Below, piece by piece: positions 37,920-46,399 of a stretch of 64,000 bases of DNA. The translations under genes were made by a program, and so were the position numbers. Under the pieces are notes generated by a model that saw only the letters and a program-made list of their open reading frames with translations, had not been told where the DNA came from and did no database searches. Each line of letters starts with the position of its first letter. The first letter of the stretch is position 1. Origin of the DNA: Armatimonadota bacterium (GTDB lineage Bacteria > Sysuimicrobiota > Sysuimicrobiia > Sysuimicrobiales > Humicultoraceae); NCBI GenBank assembly GCA_031081585.1, contig JAVHLY010000002.1, positions 82,671-146,670 of the forward strand. Direction: 5' to 3'.

Positions 37920-40900
37920 ATGACCGAACCGTTCGTCCACTGCCACCTGCACACCGAGTACTCCCTGCTCGACGGCCACAGCCGGATCCCCCAGCTCATG
38001 GAGGCGGCGGCGCGCGCGGGCATGCCGGCCATCGCCCTGACCGACCACGGGGCGATGTACGGGGCCATCGAGTTCTTCCTGGCGGCGCGGCAGGCCGGCC
38101 TCAAGCCCATCATCGGCGTGGAGGCCTACGTCGCCGCCCGGACCATGGCCGACCGCGACCCCAAACTGGACGCGGTGGCCCACCACCTGGTGCTGCTGGC
38201 CACCTCGCTGGAGGGCTACCGCAACCTCATCGCCCTCACCACGGCCGCCCACCTGGACGGCTTCTACTACAAGCCGCGCATCGACCACGCCCTGCTGGCC
38301 CGCCACCGCGGGGGGCTCATCGCCCTCTCCGCCTGCCTCCAGGGGGAGGTGGCGCGGGCCCTGCTCGCCGACGACGAGGCCGCCGCCCGGCGCATCGCCG
38401 CCACGTACCGGGACATCCTGGGGCCCGACCACTACTACCTGGAGGTCCAGGACCACGGCTTGCCCGAGGAGGCGAAGGTGCGCCACGGCGTGGTGCGCCT
38501 GGCCCGCGACCTGGGCCTGCCGCTGGTGGCCACCAACGACGTCCACTACGTCCACCGGGAGGACGCCGACGCCCAGGACGCCCTGATGTGCATCCAGATG
38601 AACATCGGGCTCGACCAGACCGACAAGCCGCGCATGGGGGACGTCCCCGAGTTCTACCTGAAGCGCGGCGAGGAGATGGCCCGCCTCTTCGCCGACCTCC
38701 CGGAGGCGCTGCGCACGCCGCTCGAGATCGCCGAGCGCGTCGACCTGGAGATCCCCATGGGGACGCTGCGCCTGCCCCACTTCCCCGTCCCGGCCGGGGA
38801 GACGGCCGACTCCTACCTGCGCGCCCTGTGCGAGGCCGGGCTGCGCCGCCTCTACGGCCGCGTCACCCCGGAGCTGCAGGCGCGGCTGGACGAGGAGCTG
38901 CGCGTCATCGCCCAGACCGGCTACGCCGCGTACTTCCTCATCGTCTGGGACTTCGTCCGCTTCGCCCGCGAGCGCGGCATCCTCACCACGGTGCGCGGCT
39001 CCGCCGCCGGCAGCCTGGTCCTGTATGCGCTCGGGGTCACCGACGTCGACCCCATCCGCTACCGCCTGCCCTTCGAGCGCTTCCTCAACCTGGAACGCTT
39101 CACCCCGCCGGACATCGATGTGGACTTCATGGACAGCCGGCGGGACGAGGTCATCCGCTACGTCATCGACAAGTACGGGCTCGACCACGTCGCCCAGATC
39201 ATCACCTTCGGCACCATGGGGGCCCGCCAGGCGGTGCGCGACGTGGGCCGGGTCATGGGGCTGCCCTACGGCGACGTGGACCGCATCGCCAAGCTCATCC
39301 CCTTCAACGCCACCCTGGACGAGGCGCTGCGCCAGGACCCCGAGCTCGCCCGCCTGGCCCGCGAGTCCGCGCAGGTCCGGCGCCTGCTCGACCTGGCCCG
39401 CAAGCTGGAGGGCGTGGCCCGCCACGCCAGCACCCACGCCGCCGGGGTGATCATCTCCCGGGAGCCGCTGACGGAGCACGTGCCGCTGCAGAAGGCCACC
39501 AAGGGCGACCTGGTGATGACCCAGTACGACATGAACTCCGTGGACAAGATCGGCCTGCTCAAGATGGACTTCCTGGGCCTGGTGAACCTCACCATCCTGG
39601 ACACGGCGCTCCGGATCATCGAGCAGACCCGCGGCGTGCGCATCGACCTCAAGGCGATCCCGCTGGATGACCAGGCCACCTACGACCTGCTCTCCGCGGG
39701 GGAGACCGTGGGGATCTTCCAGCTGGAGGGGGCGGGGATGACCCGCTACCTGCGCGAGCTGCGCCCCTCGCGCATCGAGGACATCATGGCCATGGTCGCC
39801 CTCTTCCGCCCGGGGCCGATGGCCAACATCCCCGCCTACATCCGGCGCAAGCACGGCAAGGAACCGATCACCTACCTCCACCCGCGGCTCGAGCCGGTGC
39901 TGCGCGACACCTACGGGGTGATGGTCTACCAGGAGGACGTCATGGCCGTGGCCCAGGCGGTGGCCGGCTTCACCCTGGCCGAGGCCGACGTCCTCTGCTA
40001 CGCCATCCGCAAGAAGATCAAGGACAAGCTGGAGGCGCAGCGGGAGAAGTTCGTGCGCGGGGCCCGGCGCAACGGCATCCCCCCCAAGGTCATCGACCAG
40101 CTCTGGGAGCAGTTCGAGCCCTTCGCCCGCTACGGCTTCAACCGAGCGCACGCGGCCTGCTACGGCCTCATCGCCTACTACACCGCCTACCTGAAGGCCA
40201 ACTACCCGGTGGAGTACATGACGGCGGTCCTCACCCACGAGGCGCAGGGCCAGGACTGGCAGGCCAAGGTGGCGCTGGCCGTGGCCGAGGCGCGGCGCAT
40301 GGGGCTGCAGGTGCTGCCGCCCGACGTGAACGCCTCGGCGGAGAACTTCGCCGTGGCCGGCGGGGCCATCCGCTTCGGGCTGGGGGCGGTGAAGCACGTG
40401 GGGCTGGGGGCGGTGCAGGAGATCATCCGCGCCCGCGAGGCCGGCGGCCCCTTCACCGGCCTGGCGGACTTCTGCGCCCGCGTCGACACGCGCGTGGTGA
40501 ACAAGCGCGTGGTGGAGGCGCTCATCAAGGCGGGGGCGTTCGACTCGCTGGGCGTGCCGCGGGCCCAGCTGCTGGCCGCCCTGGACGGCGCGCTGGCGGC
40601 GGGGCAGCGGGCACAGCGGCTGCGGGACTCCCTCCAGCAGGGGCTGTTCGACGTGGGGGTCGAGAGCACTCCGGCGATGCCGGACGGCAGCGTCGGGCTG
40701 CCCGAGTTCACCCAAGAGGAACGGCTGGCCATGGAGAAGGAGATGCTGGGCCTGTACATCTCCGACCACCCGCTGGCCCACGTGCAGGAGGACCTGGCCG
40801 CGCGCACCAGCCTGCCCATCGGCCAGCTCGCCGAGGTGCGCGACCGCACGCCGGTCACCGTCGGCGGGATCGTCGCCGCCCTGAAGCGCACCACCACCAA

Positions 40901-41447
40901 GAGCGGCTCGGTGATGGCCTTCCTGACCCTGGAGGACCTCACCGGGAGCGTCGAGGTGATCGTCTTCCCACGCACCTACGAGCAGCACGCCGTCCTGCTG
41001 AAGAAGGACGCCATCCTGGTGGTGCGCGGGCGCGTGGACGTCGCCGAGCAGCAGGTGAAGGTCCTGGCCGACGCGCTCTTCCCGCTGGCGGAGGCGCCGG
41101 CCGCCGAGCCGGTCACCCTGAACGGTGTCGCCGTCCGACCGGCGGGGACGGCAGACGACGGGGAGGAGGGGGAAGCGCTCTCCGCCGCGGCCGAGGCCCC
41201 GGCCGCGGACCCGGCCGGAGACCTGCACGTGCGCCTGCCCGCCTCCCTCGGCCCCGAGGGCCTGGAGCGCCTGCGCCGCTCCCTCGACCGCCACCCCGGA
41301 CCGCACGGGCTCGTCCTGCACCTGGTGGGATCGGGGCAGGAGACGGTGGTGCGGGCGCGCGGGGTGCGGGTGCGCGGGGAGGAGGCGCTGACCGTGCTGC
41401 AGGCGGAGTTCGACCAGGTGGCCGCCTGGCTGGAAGGACCCCCGTGA
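37920..41447 (+). CDS. dnaE: DNA polymerase III subunit alpha
   Basis: The 1175-residue replicative polymerase. N-terminal PHP domain starts at HCHLHTEYSLLDGHSRIP. The polymerase core shows VRGSAAGSLVLYALG, the catalytic PDIDVDFMDSRRDEVI near residue 395 and LFRPGPMANIPAYIRRKHG near residue 630. The beta-clamp peptide LQQGLFD is near residue 905 and an OB-fold follows (TPVTVGGIVAALKRTTT). It is a DnaE-type enzyme without the exonuclease insert of PolC. First gene of a four-gene operon; the next start overlaps its stop (GTGA). Confidence 0.97.
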   Translation: MTEPFVHCHLHTEYSLLDGHSRIPQLMEAAARAGMPAIALTDHGAMYGAIEFFLAARQAGLKPIIGVEAYVAARTMADRDPKLDAVAHHLVLLATSLEGYRNLIALTTAAHLDGFYYKPRIDHALLARHRGGLIALSACLQGEVARALLADDEAAARRIAATYRDILGPDHYYLEVQDHGLPEEAKVRHGVVRLARDLGLPLVATNDVHYVHREDADAQDALMCIQMNIGLDQTDKPRMGDVPEFYLKRGEEMARLFADLPEALRTPLEIAERVDLEIPMGTLRLPHFPVPAGETADSYLRALCEAGLRRLYGRVTPELQARLDEELRVIAQTGYAAYFLIVWDFVRFARERGILTTVRGSAAGSLVLYALGVTDVDPIRYRLPFERFLNLERFTPPDIDVDFMDSRRDEVIRYVIDKYGLDHVAQIITFGTMGARQAVRDVGRVMGLPYGDVDRIAKLIPFNATLDEALRQDPELARLARESAQVRRLLDLARKLEGVARHASTHAAGVIISREPLTEHVPLQKATKGDLVMTQYDMNSVDKIGLLKMDFLGLVNLTILDTALRIIEQTRGVRIDLKAIPLDDQATYDLLSAGETVGIFQLEGAGMTRYLRELRPSRIEDIMAMVALFRPGPMANIPAYIRRKHGKEPITYLHPRLEPVLRDTYGVMVYQEDVMAVAQAVAGFTLAEADVLCYAIRKKIKDKLEAQREKFVRGARRNGIPPKVIDQLWEQFEPFARYGFNRAHAACYGLIAYYTAYLKANYPVEYMTAVLTHEAQGQDWQAKVALAVAEARRMGLQVLPPDVNASAENFAVAGGAIRFGLGAVKHVGLGAVQEIIRAREAGGPFTGLADFCARVDTRVVNKRVVEALIKAGAFDSLGVPRAQLLAALDGALAAGQRAQRLRDSLQQGLFDVGVESTPAMPDGSVGLPEFTQEERLAMEKEMLGLYISDHPLAHVQEDLAARTSLPIGQLAEVRDRTPVTVGGIVAALKRTTTKSGSVMAFLTLEDLTGSVEVIVFPRTYEQHAVLLKKDAILVVRGRVDVAEQQVKVLADALFPLAEAPAAEPVTLNGVAVRPAGTADDGEEGEALSAAAEAPAADPAGDLHVRLPASLGPEGLERLRRSLDRHPGPHGLVLHLVGSGQETVVRARGVRVRGEEALTVLQAEFDQVAAWLEGPP

Positions 41448-42103
41448 CCGACCACCCGCTCAGCGCTCCGCGCCGTCGCCTCTGGCGCCTGGGAGCGGGG
41501 CTGTGGCTCCTGGCACTCCTGGCCGCGGGCGGGCTGGCGCTGGCCGCGGCCCGCGGCGTCCTCGCCCCGGCGCGGCCCCCGCTCCCGGAGGTGGTCGCAC
41601 GGCCGGCCACCGCCCCCGGGGTCCCGCGGGCCCCCGCGCTCCCGGAACTGCCGGGGATGCTCCCGGTCGTGTCGCGTCCGCCGGCTCCGGACTTCGTGCG
41701 CCCGTCGCTGCGCGACGGCCGGCCGGTCCGCCTGAGCGACTTCCGCGGCCGCACCGTCCTGCTGAACTTCTTCGCCTCCTGGTGCGTCCCGTGCAGGGAG
41801 GAGGCGCCCGTGCTGGAGCGCACGGCGCAGGCGTTCCGCCACCGGGGCGTGGTGGTGCTGGGCGTGGCCGTGGTGGACGAGTACGAGGCCGCCAGGGCCT
41901 TCCTGGGGACCCACGGGATCACCTACCCGGCGGTCTTCGACGCCGCAGGTGACCTGATGCGGCAGTTCCGGGTGACCGGGCTGCCCACCTCGATCTTCAT
42001 CGACCCGCAGGGGCGCATCGCCGGCCGCTTCGTCGGCCCCTTCCTCGGTACGGAGGGGGCCCGGGAGCTGGAGCGGCGTCTGGTCGCCTCCGGAGCCCGC
42101 TGA
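41444..42103 (+). CDS. Membrane-anchored thioredoxin-like protein (TlpA/ResA type)
   Basis: A 219-residue protein with one N-terminal membrane segment (LWLLALLAAGGLALAAA), a Pro/Ala-rich linker, and a thioredoxin fold from about residue 80. The active site CVPC lies in NFFASWCVPCREEAP near residue 112-115. The cis-Pro is in VTGLPTSIFIDPQG. TlpA/ResA proteins reduce disulfides outside the membrane, for example in cytochrome c maturation; no cytochrome genes are near. GTG start overlaps the dnaE stop. The following DUF881 gene starts directly after its stop. Confidence 0.87.
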   Translation: MTDHPLSAPRRRLWRLGAGLWLLALLAAGGLALAAARGVLAPARPPLPEVVARPATAPGVPRAPALPELPGMLPVVSRPPAPDFVRPSLRDGRPVRLSDFRGRTVLLNFFASWCVPCREEAPVLERTAQAFRHRGVVVLGVAVVDEYEAARAFLGTHGITYPAVFDAAGDLMRQFRVTGLPTSIFIDPQGRIAGRFVGPFLGTEGARELERRLVASGAR

Positions 42104-42856
42104 ATGGCCCACGACCTGCTGGCCTCCGCCGCGCGGGTGCGGACCCGGTTGCCGGTGTGGCAGCCGCTGGCCGCCCTCGTCCTCATGGCCCTGGGTTTCC
42201 TGCTGGTGGTCCAGCTCCGCACCGGCCGCGAGCTCGTGGCCGAGCAGGCCGAAGTCCCCACGCGCAACGTCTACGCGCTGGCCAGCCTCCTGCGGGAGGA
42301 GCGCGAGGCCCGTCGTGCCCTGGAAGGGCAGGTGGCGGCGCTGCGGAAGCAGCTGGAGCGCTACGAGCGCGCCCAGGCCCAGGGGCGCAGCCTGGCCGCC
42401 TCCCTCACCCACGAGGTGGAGCAGCTGCGCATGGCGCTGGGCCTCGTGGCCATGGAGGGGCCGGGCGTGGTCGTCGTCCTGCGTGACGCGCCCGTCCAGC
42501 CGGCCGGCGCCGCCCCGGTGATCGTCACCTACCAGGATCTGGTCGGCGTGGTGAACGAGCTGTGGGCGGCCGGCGCCGAGGCCGTGGCCGTGAACGGGCA
42601 GCGGGTCACCGCAATGACCGGGTTCAGCCAGGTCGGCGGGACGGTTGTGGTGAACCTGCGGCGCCTCACCGCCCCCTACCGCATCACGGCCCTGGGTGAC
42701 CCGCAGACGCTGCAGGAGGCGCTCACCATCCGCGGCGGGCTCGTCGAGGGGCTCCGGGGGCTCGGCCTCTCCGTGCAGATCACCCGTCACCCCTCCCTCC
42801 AGGTCCCTCCCTACACCGGCACCATCCGGTTCGAGCGGGCCCGGCCGGTGCGATGA
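42104..42856 (+). CDS. DUF881 family protein
   Basis: A 250-residue single-pass membrane protein: cytoplasmic start, membrane helix at about residues 20-38 (LAALVLMALGFLLVVQL), a coiled-coil of about 45 residues (REEREARRALEGQVAALRK), then the DUF881 domain. Diagnostic segments are GPGVVVVLRDA, DLVGVVNELWAAGAEAVAVNGQRVTA and the C-terminal GLGLSVQITRHPSLQVPPYTG. The molecular role of DUF881 is not established to my knowledge; relatives occur near cell-division genes in other bacteria. ATG follows the previous TGA directly, and its stop overlaps the next ATG. Confidence 0.9.
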   Translation: MAHDLLASAARVRTRLPVWQPLAALVLMALGFLLVVQLRTGRELVAEQAEVPTRNVYALASLLREEREARRALEGQVAALRKQLERYERAQAQGRSLAASLTHEVEQLRMALGLVAMEGPGVVVVLRDAPVQPAGAAPVIVTYQDLVGVVNELWAAGAEAVAVNGQRVTAMTGFSQVGGTVVVNLRRLTAPYRITALGDPQTLQEALTIRGGLVEGLRGLGLSVQITRHPSLQVPPYTGTIRFERARPVR

Positions 42857-44091
42857 GGGGCGCCTGGCTCATGCCCGGCGGGAGCGCTCCCGCCGCAGCG
42901 CCCACCCCTCCCCCGCGCACGCCGTTGCCCGAGTGCGCAGACGTCGTGGTCGCGGGGGCGAGCTTCGCGGGGCTGGCCGCCGCCCGTGCGCTGGGGCCCC
43001 GGGCCCTCGTCCTGGACCGCGCCCCGCTGGGCGCGCACCAGACCTCCGCCTGTGCCCTGCCGGTCCACCTGGTGGAGCGCATGGACGCAGGAGCGGCCGT
43101 CCTCCAGCGGCACGACCGGCTGGTGATCACCGTCGACCGGCGCACCACGACCTGGCCCCTGCCGCGTCCCTTCGGCACCATCGACTACGCCGCGTTCTGC
43201 CGCCTGGCGTTCGCCGCCTCGGGGGCGCGTTTTCACCTGGCCGCCGTCACAGGCGTGACCCGGACCCCCGCACCCGGCGGATGGCTGGAGGTGCACACCG
43301 CGGCGGGCACGGTCCGGACGCGCTTCGTCGTCGACGCCATGGGGCCGCGCTCCCCGCTAGCCCGGGCCCTCCCCGGACGCCGCACCGCCTTTGGGGTGGA
43401 GACCGAGCTGCCGGCGCCGATGGATGACGGATTGCGCTTCGCCTTCCTCCCTGAGGTGCGCGACGGCTATGCCTGGGCCTTCCCGAGTGGACCCGTGACA
43501 CGGTTCGGGGTCCTCAGCTACCGGGGACGGACGAAGCTGCTGCCGGCGCTGCGCGCCTTCCTGGCCCGGTTCGGGCTCACCCCCGGCTCGCTCCACGGCG
43601 GCTTCCTGGCCACGGGGCTGCGTCCCCTGCCGCGGGCCGGCGTGTTCCCCGCAGGGGACGCCGGCGGGCACTGCCTGCCGCTGACGGGGGAGGGGATCCG
43701 CACCGCCCTGCTCGCCGGCACAGTCTGCGGGGGGCTGCTCGCCGCCGCGCTCGAGGGCCGTATCAGCGCGGCCGCGGCTGCCGACGCCTATACCCGGTTC
43801 CTGCGGCGCTCCGCCGCCCGGTTCCGCTGGCTCACCTGGCTGACGGCAGGGACGCTCCTCCTCCCCAGGCCCGTGCTGGGCTGGACTGCGGCCGCCATGG
43901 CCCGCCCGGCGTGGCTGGCCCGCTTCTACGCGCGGTACTTCGACGTGTTCTCGGACGACCCGGGTGCGGGACGAGAGGTCGAAGGGCCGGATAGGGAGGG
44001 GATCGGGAGCACCGCTGCGCAGGAGCCCCGGGGGGTGGTGCCGGGCGAGGGAGTCGAACCCTCACGGGGCGTCAGCCCCAGCAGATTTTGA
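42853..44091 (+). CDS. FAD-dependent oxidoreductase, geranylgeranyl-reductase-like
   Basis: A flavoprotein of the GGR/PHBH class. The N-terminal dinucleotide fold is VVVAGASFAGLAAARALG near residue 31-48, the central segment RFVVDAMGPRSPLARAL, and the second FAD motif PAGDAGGHCLPLTGEGIRTALLAG near residue 270. Relatives saturate isoprenoid chains or act as halogenase-like monooxygenases. The natural C-terminus probably lies near FDVFSDDPGAG. The ORF then runs on 56 bases into the antisense strand of tRNA-Leu, producing a VPGEGVEPSRG tail. The original stop seems lost. Coupled to DUF881 (ATGA). Confidence 0.82.
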   Translation: MRGAWLMPGGSAPAAAPTPPPRTPLPECADVVVAGASFAGLAAARALGPRALVLDRAPLGAHQTSACALPVHLVERMDAGAAVLQRHDRLVITVDRRTTTWPLPRPFGTIDYAAFCRLAFAASGARFHLAAVTGVTRTPAPGGWLEVHTAAGTVRTRFVVDAMGPRSPLARALPGRRTAFGVETELPAPMDDGLRFAFLPEVRDGYAWAFPSGPVTRFGVLSYRGRTKLLPALRAFLARFGLTPGSLHGGFLATGLRPLPRAGVFPAGDAGGHCLPLTGEGIRTALLAGTVCGGLLAAALEGRISAAAAADAYTRFLRRSAARFRWLTWLTAGTLLLPRPVLGWTAAAMARPAWLARFYARYFDVFSDDPGAGREVEGPDREGIGSTAAQEPRGVVPGEGVEPSRGVSPSRF

Positions 44092-44124
44092 GTCTGCCGC
44101 GAATGCCAGTTCCGCCAGCCCGGC
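44036..44124 (-). tRNA. tRNA-Leu (CAA)
   Basis: 89 nt with an encoded CCA. Acceptor GCCGGGC/GCCCGGC, discriminator A, anticodon stem GCAGA/TCTGC with the loop CTCAAAA giving anticodon CAA (reads UUG), a long variable arm GGGGCTGACGCCCC as expected for leucine, and a T arm around GGTTCGACTCC. It is transcribed leftward. The last 56 bases of the FAD reductase ORF overlap its 3' end on the opposite strand. Confidence 0.95.
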
Positions 44125-44140
44125 GCACGCTCTGTCCGTC

Positions 44141-44149
44141 AGTATAGCA
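44141..44149 (-). promoter_or_regulatory. Extended -10 promoter of tRNA-Leu (TGCTATACT)
   Basis: On the minus strand TGC then TATACT, ending about 16 nt before the tRNA 5' end. A start about 7 nt downstream gives a leader of roughly 10 nt. The hexamer is identical to that before polA. Confidence 0.6.
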
Positions 44150-44173
44150 TCGCAGAGGAGGGCGTCGGCCGGG

Positions 44174-44201
44174 GGAACCCCCGCCTGTTCCCCTCGTCTA
44201 A
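44174..44201 (+). promoter_or_regulatory. ECF-type promoter of the sigma/anti-sigma operon
   Basis: GGAAC (44174-44178), 17-nt spacer, GTCTAA (44196-44201). GGAAC with GTCT is the consensus recognised by many ECF sigma factors, so the adjacent sigma gene probably activates its own operon. The -10 ends 8 nt before the ATG at 44210. Confidence 0.7.
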
Positions 44202-44209
44202 GGGGGCGG

Positions 44210-44875
44210 ATGCAGGACGCCGCGCGGATGGGACTGGTGACGGGGAGGCCGCAGGTCCGTGGTCCCGAGGACCCGGCGGGCCGGGATGCCGCCAGACCGG
44301 CGGACCGGGGCGCCGGCGCGGACGTCGATGAGGGCGCCCTCATCGAGCGCAGCCAGCGCGGTGACCTGGAAGCCTTCGACCGCCTCGTCCTCATCCACCA
44401 GGACCGGATCTACCATCTGGCCTACCGCGTCACCGGCAATGCGGAGGACGCGCGCGACGTCACGCAGGAGACCTTCATCAAGGCCTACCGCGCGCTGCCG
44501 CGCTACCGCCACCACGCTGCCTTCGGGACCTGGCTACACCGGATCGCCGTGAACACCGCGCTCGACCTGGTGCGCCGGCGCCCCCAGGCGCCCCCCGCGG
44601 GGCTCGACGAGGTGACGCTCGCGGCCGCCGCCCACAACCCGGACCTGGAGCTGGAGCGCCGGGAGGCGGAGCGCCGCGTGCAGGCGGCGCTGGCCCGGCT
44701 CTCCCCGCCGCACCGCACCATCGTCGTGCTGCGCGACCTGCAGGGGATGGCCTACGAGGAGATCGCCGGTGTCCTGGGGATCCCCATCGGGACCGTCCGC
44801 TCCCGGCTCAGCCGGGCGCGGGAGGCGCTCCGCCAGGCGCTCCGGGACCTGGGTGTGGTGGAGGACGCGCCATGA
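44210..44875 (+). CDS. ECF RNA polymerase sigma factor (RpoE-like)
   Basis: A 221-residue ECF sigma-70 factor. Region 2 begins LIERSQRGDLEAFDRLVLIH and contains YRVTGNAEDARDVTQETFIKAYRALPRY (-10 recognition). Region 4 has LSPPHRTIVVLRDLQGMAYEEIAGVL and the helix-turn-helix PIGTVRSRLSRAREALR (-35 recognition). The ATG at 44210 is 8 nt below an ECF-type -10, so the message is likely leaderless; ATG 44228 is the alternative. The first ~40 residues are poorly conserved. The anti-sigma gene starts in its stop codon (ATGA). Confidence 0.92.
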   Translation: MQDAARMGLVTGRPQVRGPEDPAGRDAARPADRGAGADVDEGALIERSQRGDLEAFDRLVLIHQDRIYHLAYRVTGNAEDARDVTQETFIKAYRALPRYRHHAAFGTWLHRIAVNTALDLVRRRPQAPPAGLDEVTLAAAAHNPDLELERREAERRVQAALARLSPPHRTIVVLRDLQGMAYEEIAGVLGIPIGTVRSRLSRAREALRQALRDLGVVEDAP

Positions 44876-46041
44876 GCACGCATCTCGCCAACACGCACCC
44901 GTCCGCCGACGACCTCTCGGCCTACCTGGACCACGAGGTTGACGCCCAGACGCGCGCGGTGCTGGAGGGGCACCTGGAGGCCTGCCCGTCCTGTCGCGCG
45001 CGGCTCGACGCGCTGGAGCAGACGGTGGGCGCGGTGCGTGCCCTCGGCCCCGTCTCCGCGCCGCCGGCCGTGCGGGCCGCGGTCTACGACCGGCTGCGGC
45101 GTGAGCGCCGCTGGCCGGGCCTGTGGCTCAGCCGACTCCCCCCATCGCTCGAGGGGTCGGCGTGGCGCCTCGCCGGGGCGGCGGTGGCGATCCTCCTGGT
45201 CGGGCTCTTCGCCGCGAACCTCTGGCAGCAGGCCGTCCCAGAGGACGAGGTCGGCACCGCCCTGCCGCGCCTGGGGCCGGGGGCGCCGTCCGCCCCGGGG
45301 CGGGCACCGGCCACCCCGGCGCTGCAACCGGCGGTACAGACGGTGGGCAGCGGCGCCGGCACCGCACCCGTCATCCGCCAGGTGGTGCACCAGGCCAGCG
45401 TGACGCTGCTCGTCGCCCGCCTGGCGGACGCGTCCGCCGCGCTGGTGCGCATCGCCGAGCAGGGTGGCGGGTTCGTGGCCGCCTCCAGCACCGACCGGCA
45501 GCGGGGGGAGAGCCGCTACGTCCTGCGCGTCCCCGCGCCGCGGTTCCACCGGGCGCTGGAGGAGGTGGAGGCGCTCGGGCAGGTGGAGCAGCGGGAGGTG
45601 CGCGGCGAGGACGTCTCGGAGCAGCTGGTGGACCTGCGGGCCCGCCTGCGCAACCTGGAGCGGCACGAGCGGCAGCTCCTGGCGCTGATGGACCGCGCAG
45701 GGCGGGTGTCGGACCTGCTGACCATCGAGCAGGAACTGGCCCGCGTGCGCGGGGAGATCGAGACGCTGGCCGGCCGCTTGCGCATGCTGGGGGAGCGAGT
45801 CGACTTCGCCACGATCGAGGTGACGGTGCGGGAGCGGCCGGGCGGTGTCCCGGTGCGTCTCTGGGATCTGGGCGCCACCCTGCCGAAGGTCCGCCAGGCC
45901 TTCCTGGGGACGGTGCGGCAGGTCCTGGCGGCGACGGAGTGGGTGCTGGTCGTGCTCGGCGCGGTCACCCCCCTGGCCGTGCTGGGCCTCGGGGGATGGG
46001 GGCTGCGGCGTTGGCTGCGCCGCGGCCCCTCCCCCGTGTGA
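44872..46041 (+). CDS. Zinc-finger anti-sigma factor with DUF4349 domain
   Basis: A 389-residue membrane protein. The N-terminal zinc-binding anti-sigma domain has H34-x3-C38-x2-C41 in HLEACPSCRARL and would hold the ECF sigma factor in the cytoplasm. A membrane helix follows (LAGAAVAILLVGLFAANLW, about residues 100-118), then an external DUF4349 domain (VTLLVARLADASAALVRI; coiled-coil near LRARLRNLERHERQLL) and a second membrane helix near the C-terminus (WVLVVLGAVTPLAVLGLGGW). DUF4349 probably senses envelope stress; the signal is unknown. Coupled to the sigma gene by a 4-base overlap. Confidence 0.88.
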   Translation: MSTHLANTHPSADDLSAYLDHEVDAQTRAVLEGHLEACPSCRARLDALEQTVGAVRALGPVSAPPAVRAAVYDRLRRERRWPGLWLSRLPPSLEGSAWRLAGAAVAILLVGLFAANLWQQAVPEDEVGTALPRLGPGAPSAPGRAPATPALQPAVQTVGSGAGTAPVIRQVVHQASVTLLVARLADASAALVRIAEQGGGFVAASSTDRQRGESRYVLRVPAPRFHRALEEVEALGQVEQREVRGEDVSEQLVDLRARLRNLERHERQLLALMDRAGRVSDLLTIEQELARVRGEIETLAGRLRMLGERVDFATIEVTVRERPGGVPVRLWDLGATLPKVRQAFLGTVRQVLAATEWVLVVLGAVTPLAVLGLGGWGLRRWLRRGPSPV

Positions 46042-46049
46042 GCCCCTCG

Positions 46050-46343
46050 CTACTCCGCGCGCCTGACCTCCACCTGGCCGTTGTGGACCCGCGTCTCCAG
46101 GACCGTCTGGGGGTAGGCTCTTGGGCCCTCCAGCGCGCGGCCGTCGGCGAGCGCGACCCGCGACCCGTGGCAGGGGCAGACAATTGTCTCCCCCTCCAGC
46201 CGGTCCTCGGCCAGGGAGCACCCCAGGCGCCGATGGGGAGGTCCACCAGGACCGGGTGGAGGGGGGTGGCCGAGCCAGACCCCGCGCAGGAAGTTGCGGG
46301 CGGCTCCTGACCGCGCACCTCCGACGTCGAGGAGGTGTCCCAC
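46050..46343 (-). pseudogene. Collapsed DUF2231-Rieske fusion gene
   Basis: The minus strand encodes RNFLRGVWLGHP, then after one extra C in a six-C run the next frame reads PLHPVLVDLPIGAWG, the usual opening of DUF2231 proteins. This joins back, in the first frame, to GCSLAEDRLEGETIVCPCHGS, the second half of a Rieske [2Fe-2S] domain with box 2 (CPCHGS) intact. The membrane part of DUF2231 and Rieske box 1 (CxH) are missing. It therefore looks like a gene that lost its middle by deletion and then frameshifted. An intact copy would be about 250 residues or longer. Confidence 0.75.
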
Positions 46344-46387
46344 CGCCTCTTGCCGGGAGTGGGCGCTGGCCCGGGCGGGCCGCAGAG

Positions 46388-46393
46388 TATACT
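46388..46393 (+). promoter_or_regulatory. -10 element of polA (TATACT)
   Basis: TATACT ends 6 nt before the polA GTG at 46400. There is no Shine-Dalgarno and no clear -35. Transcription would start at or next to the start codon. Confidence 0.6.
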
Positions 46394-46399
46394 GACCCC

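Noticed and set aside
33311..38113. 1600-codon open frame on the minus strand
   Set aside because: It is antisense to xdhD-like, ssnA, LLM, flavin, vapBC and dnaE genes. Composition is Arg/Pro/Gly/His-rich with no domain, an effect of high G+C.
44038..44091. C-terminal peptide VPGEGVEPSRG as a real domain of the FAD protein
   Set aside because: It is the antisense translation of tRNA-Leu, a well-known artefact.
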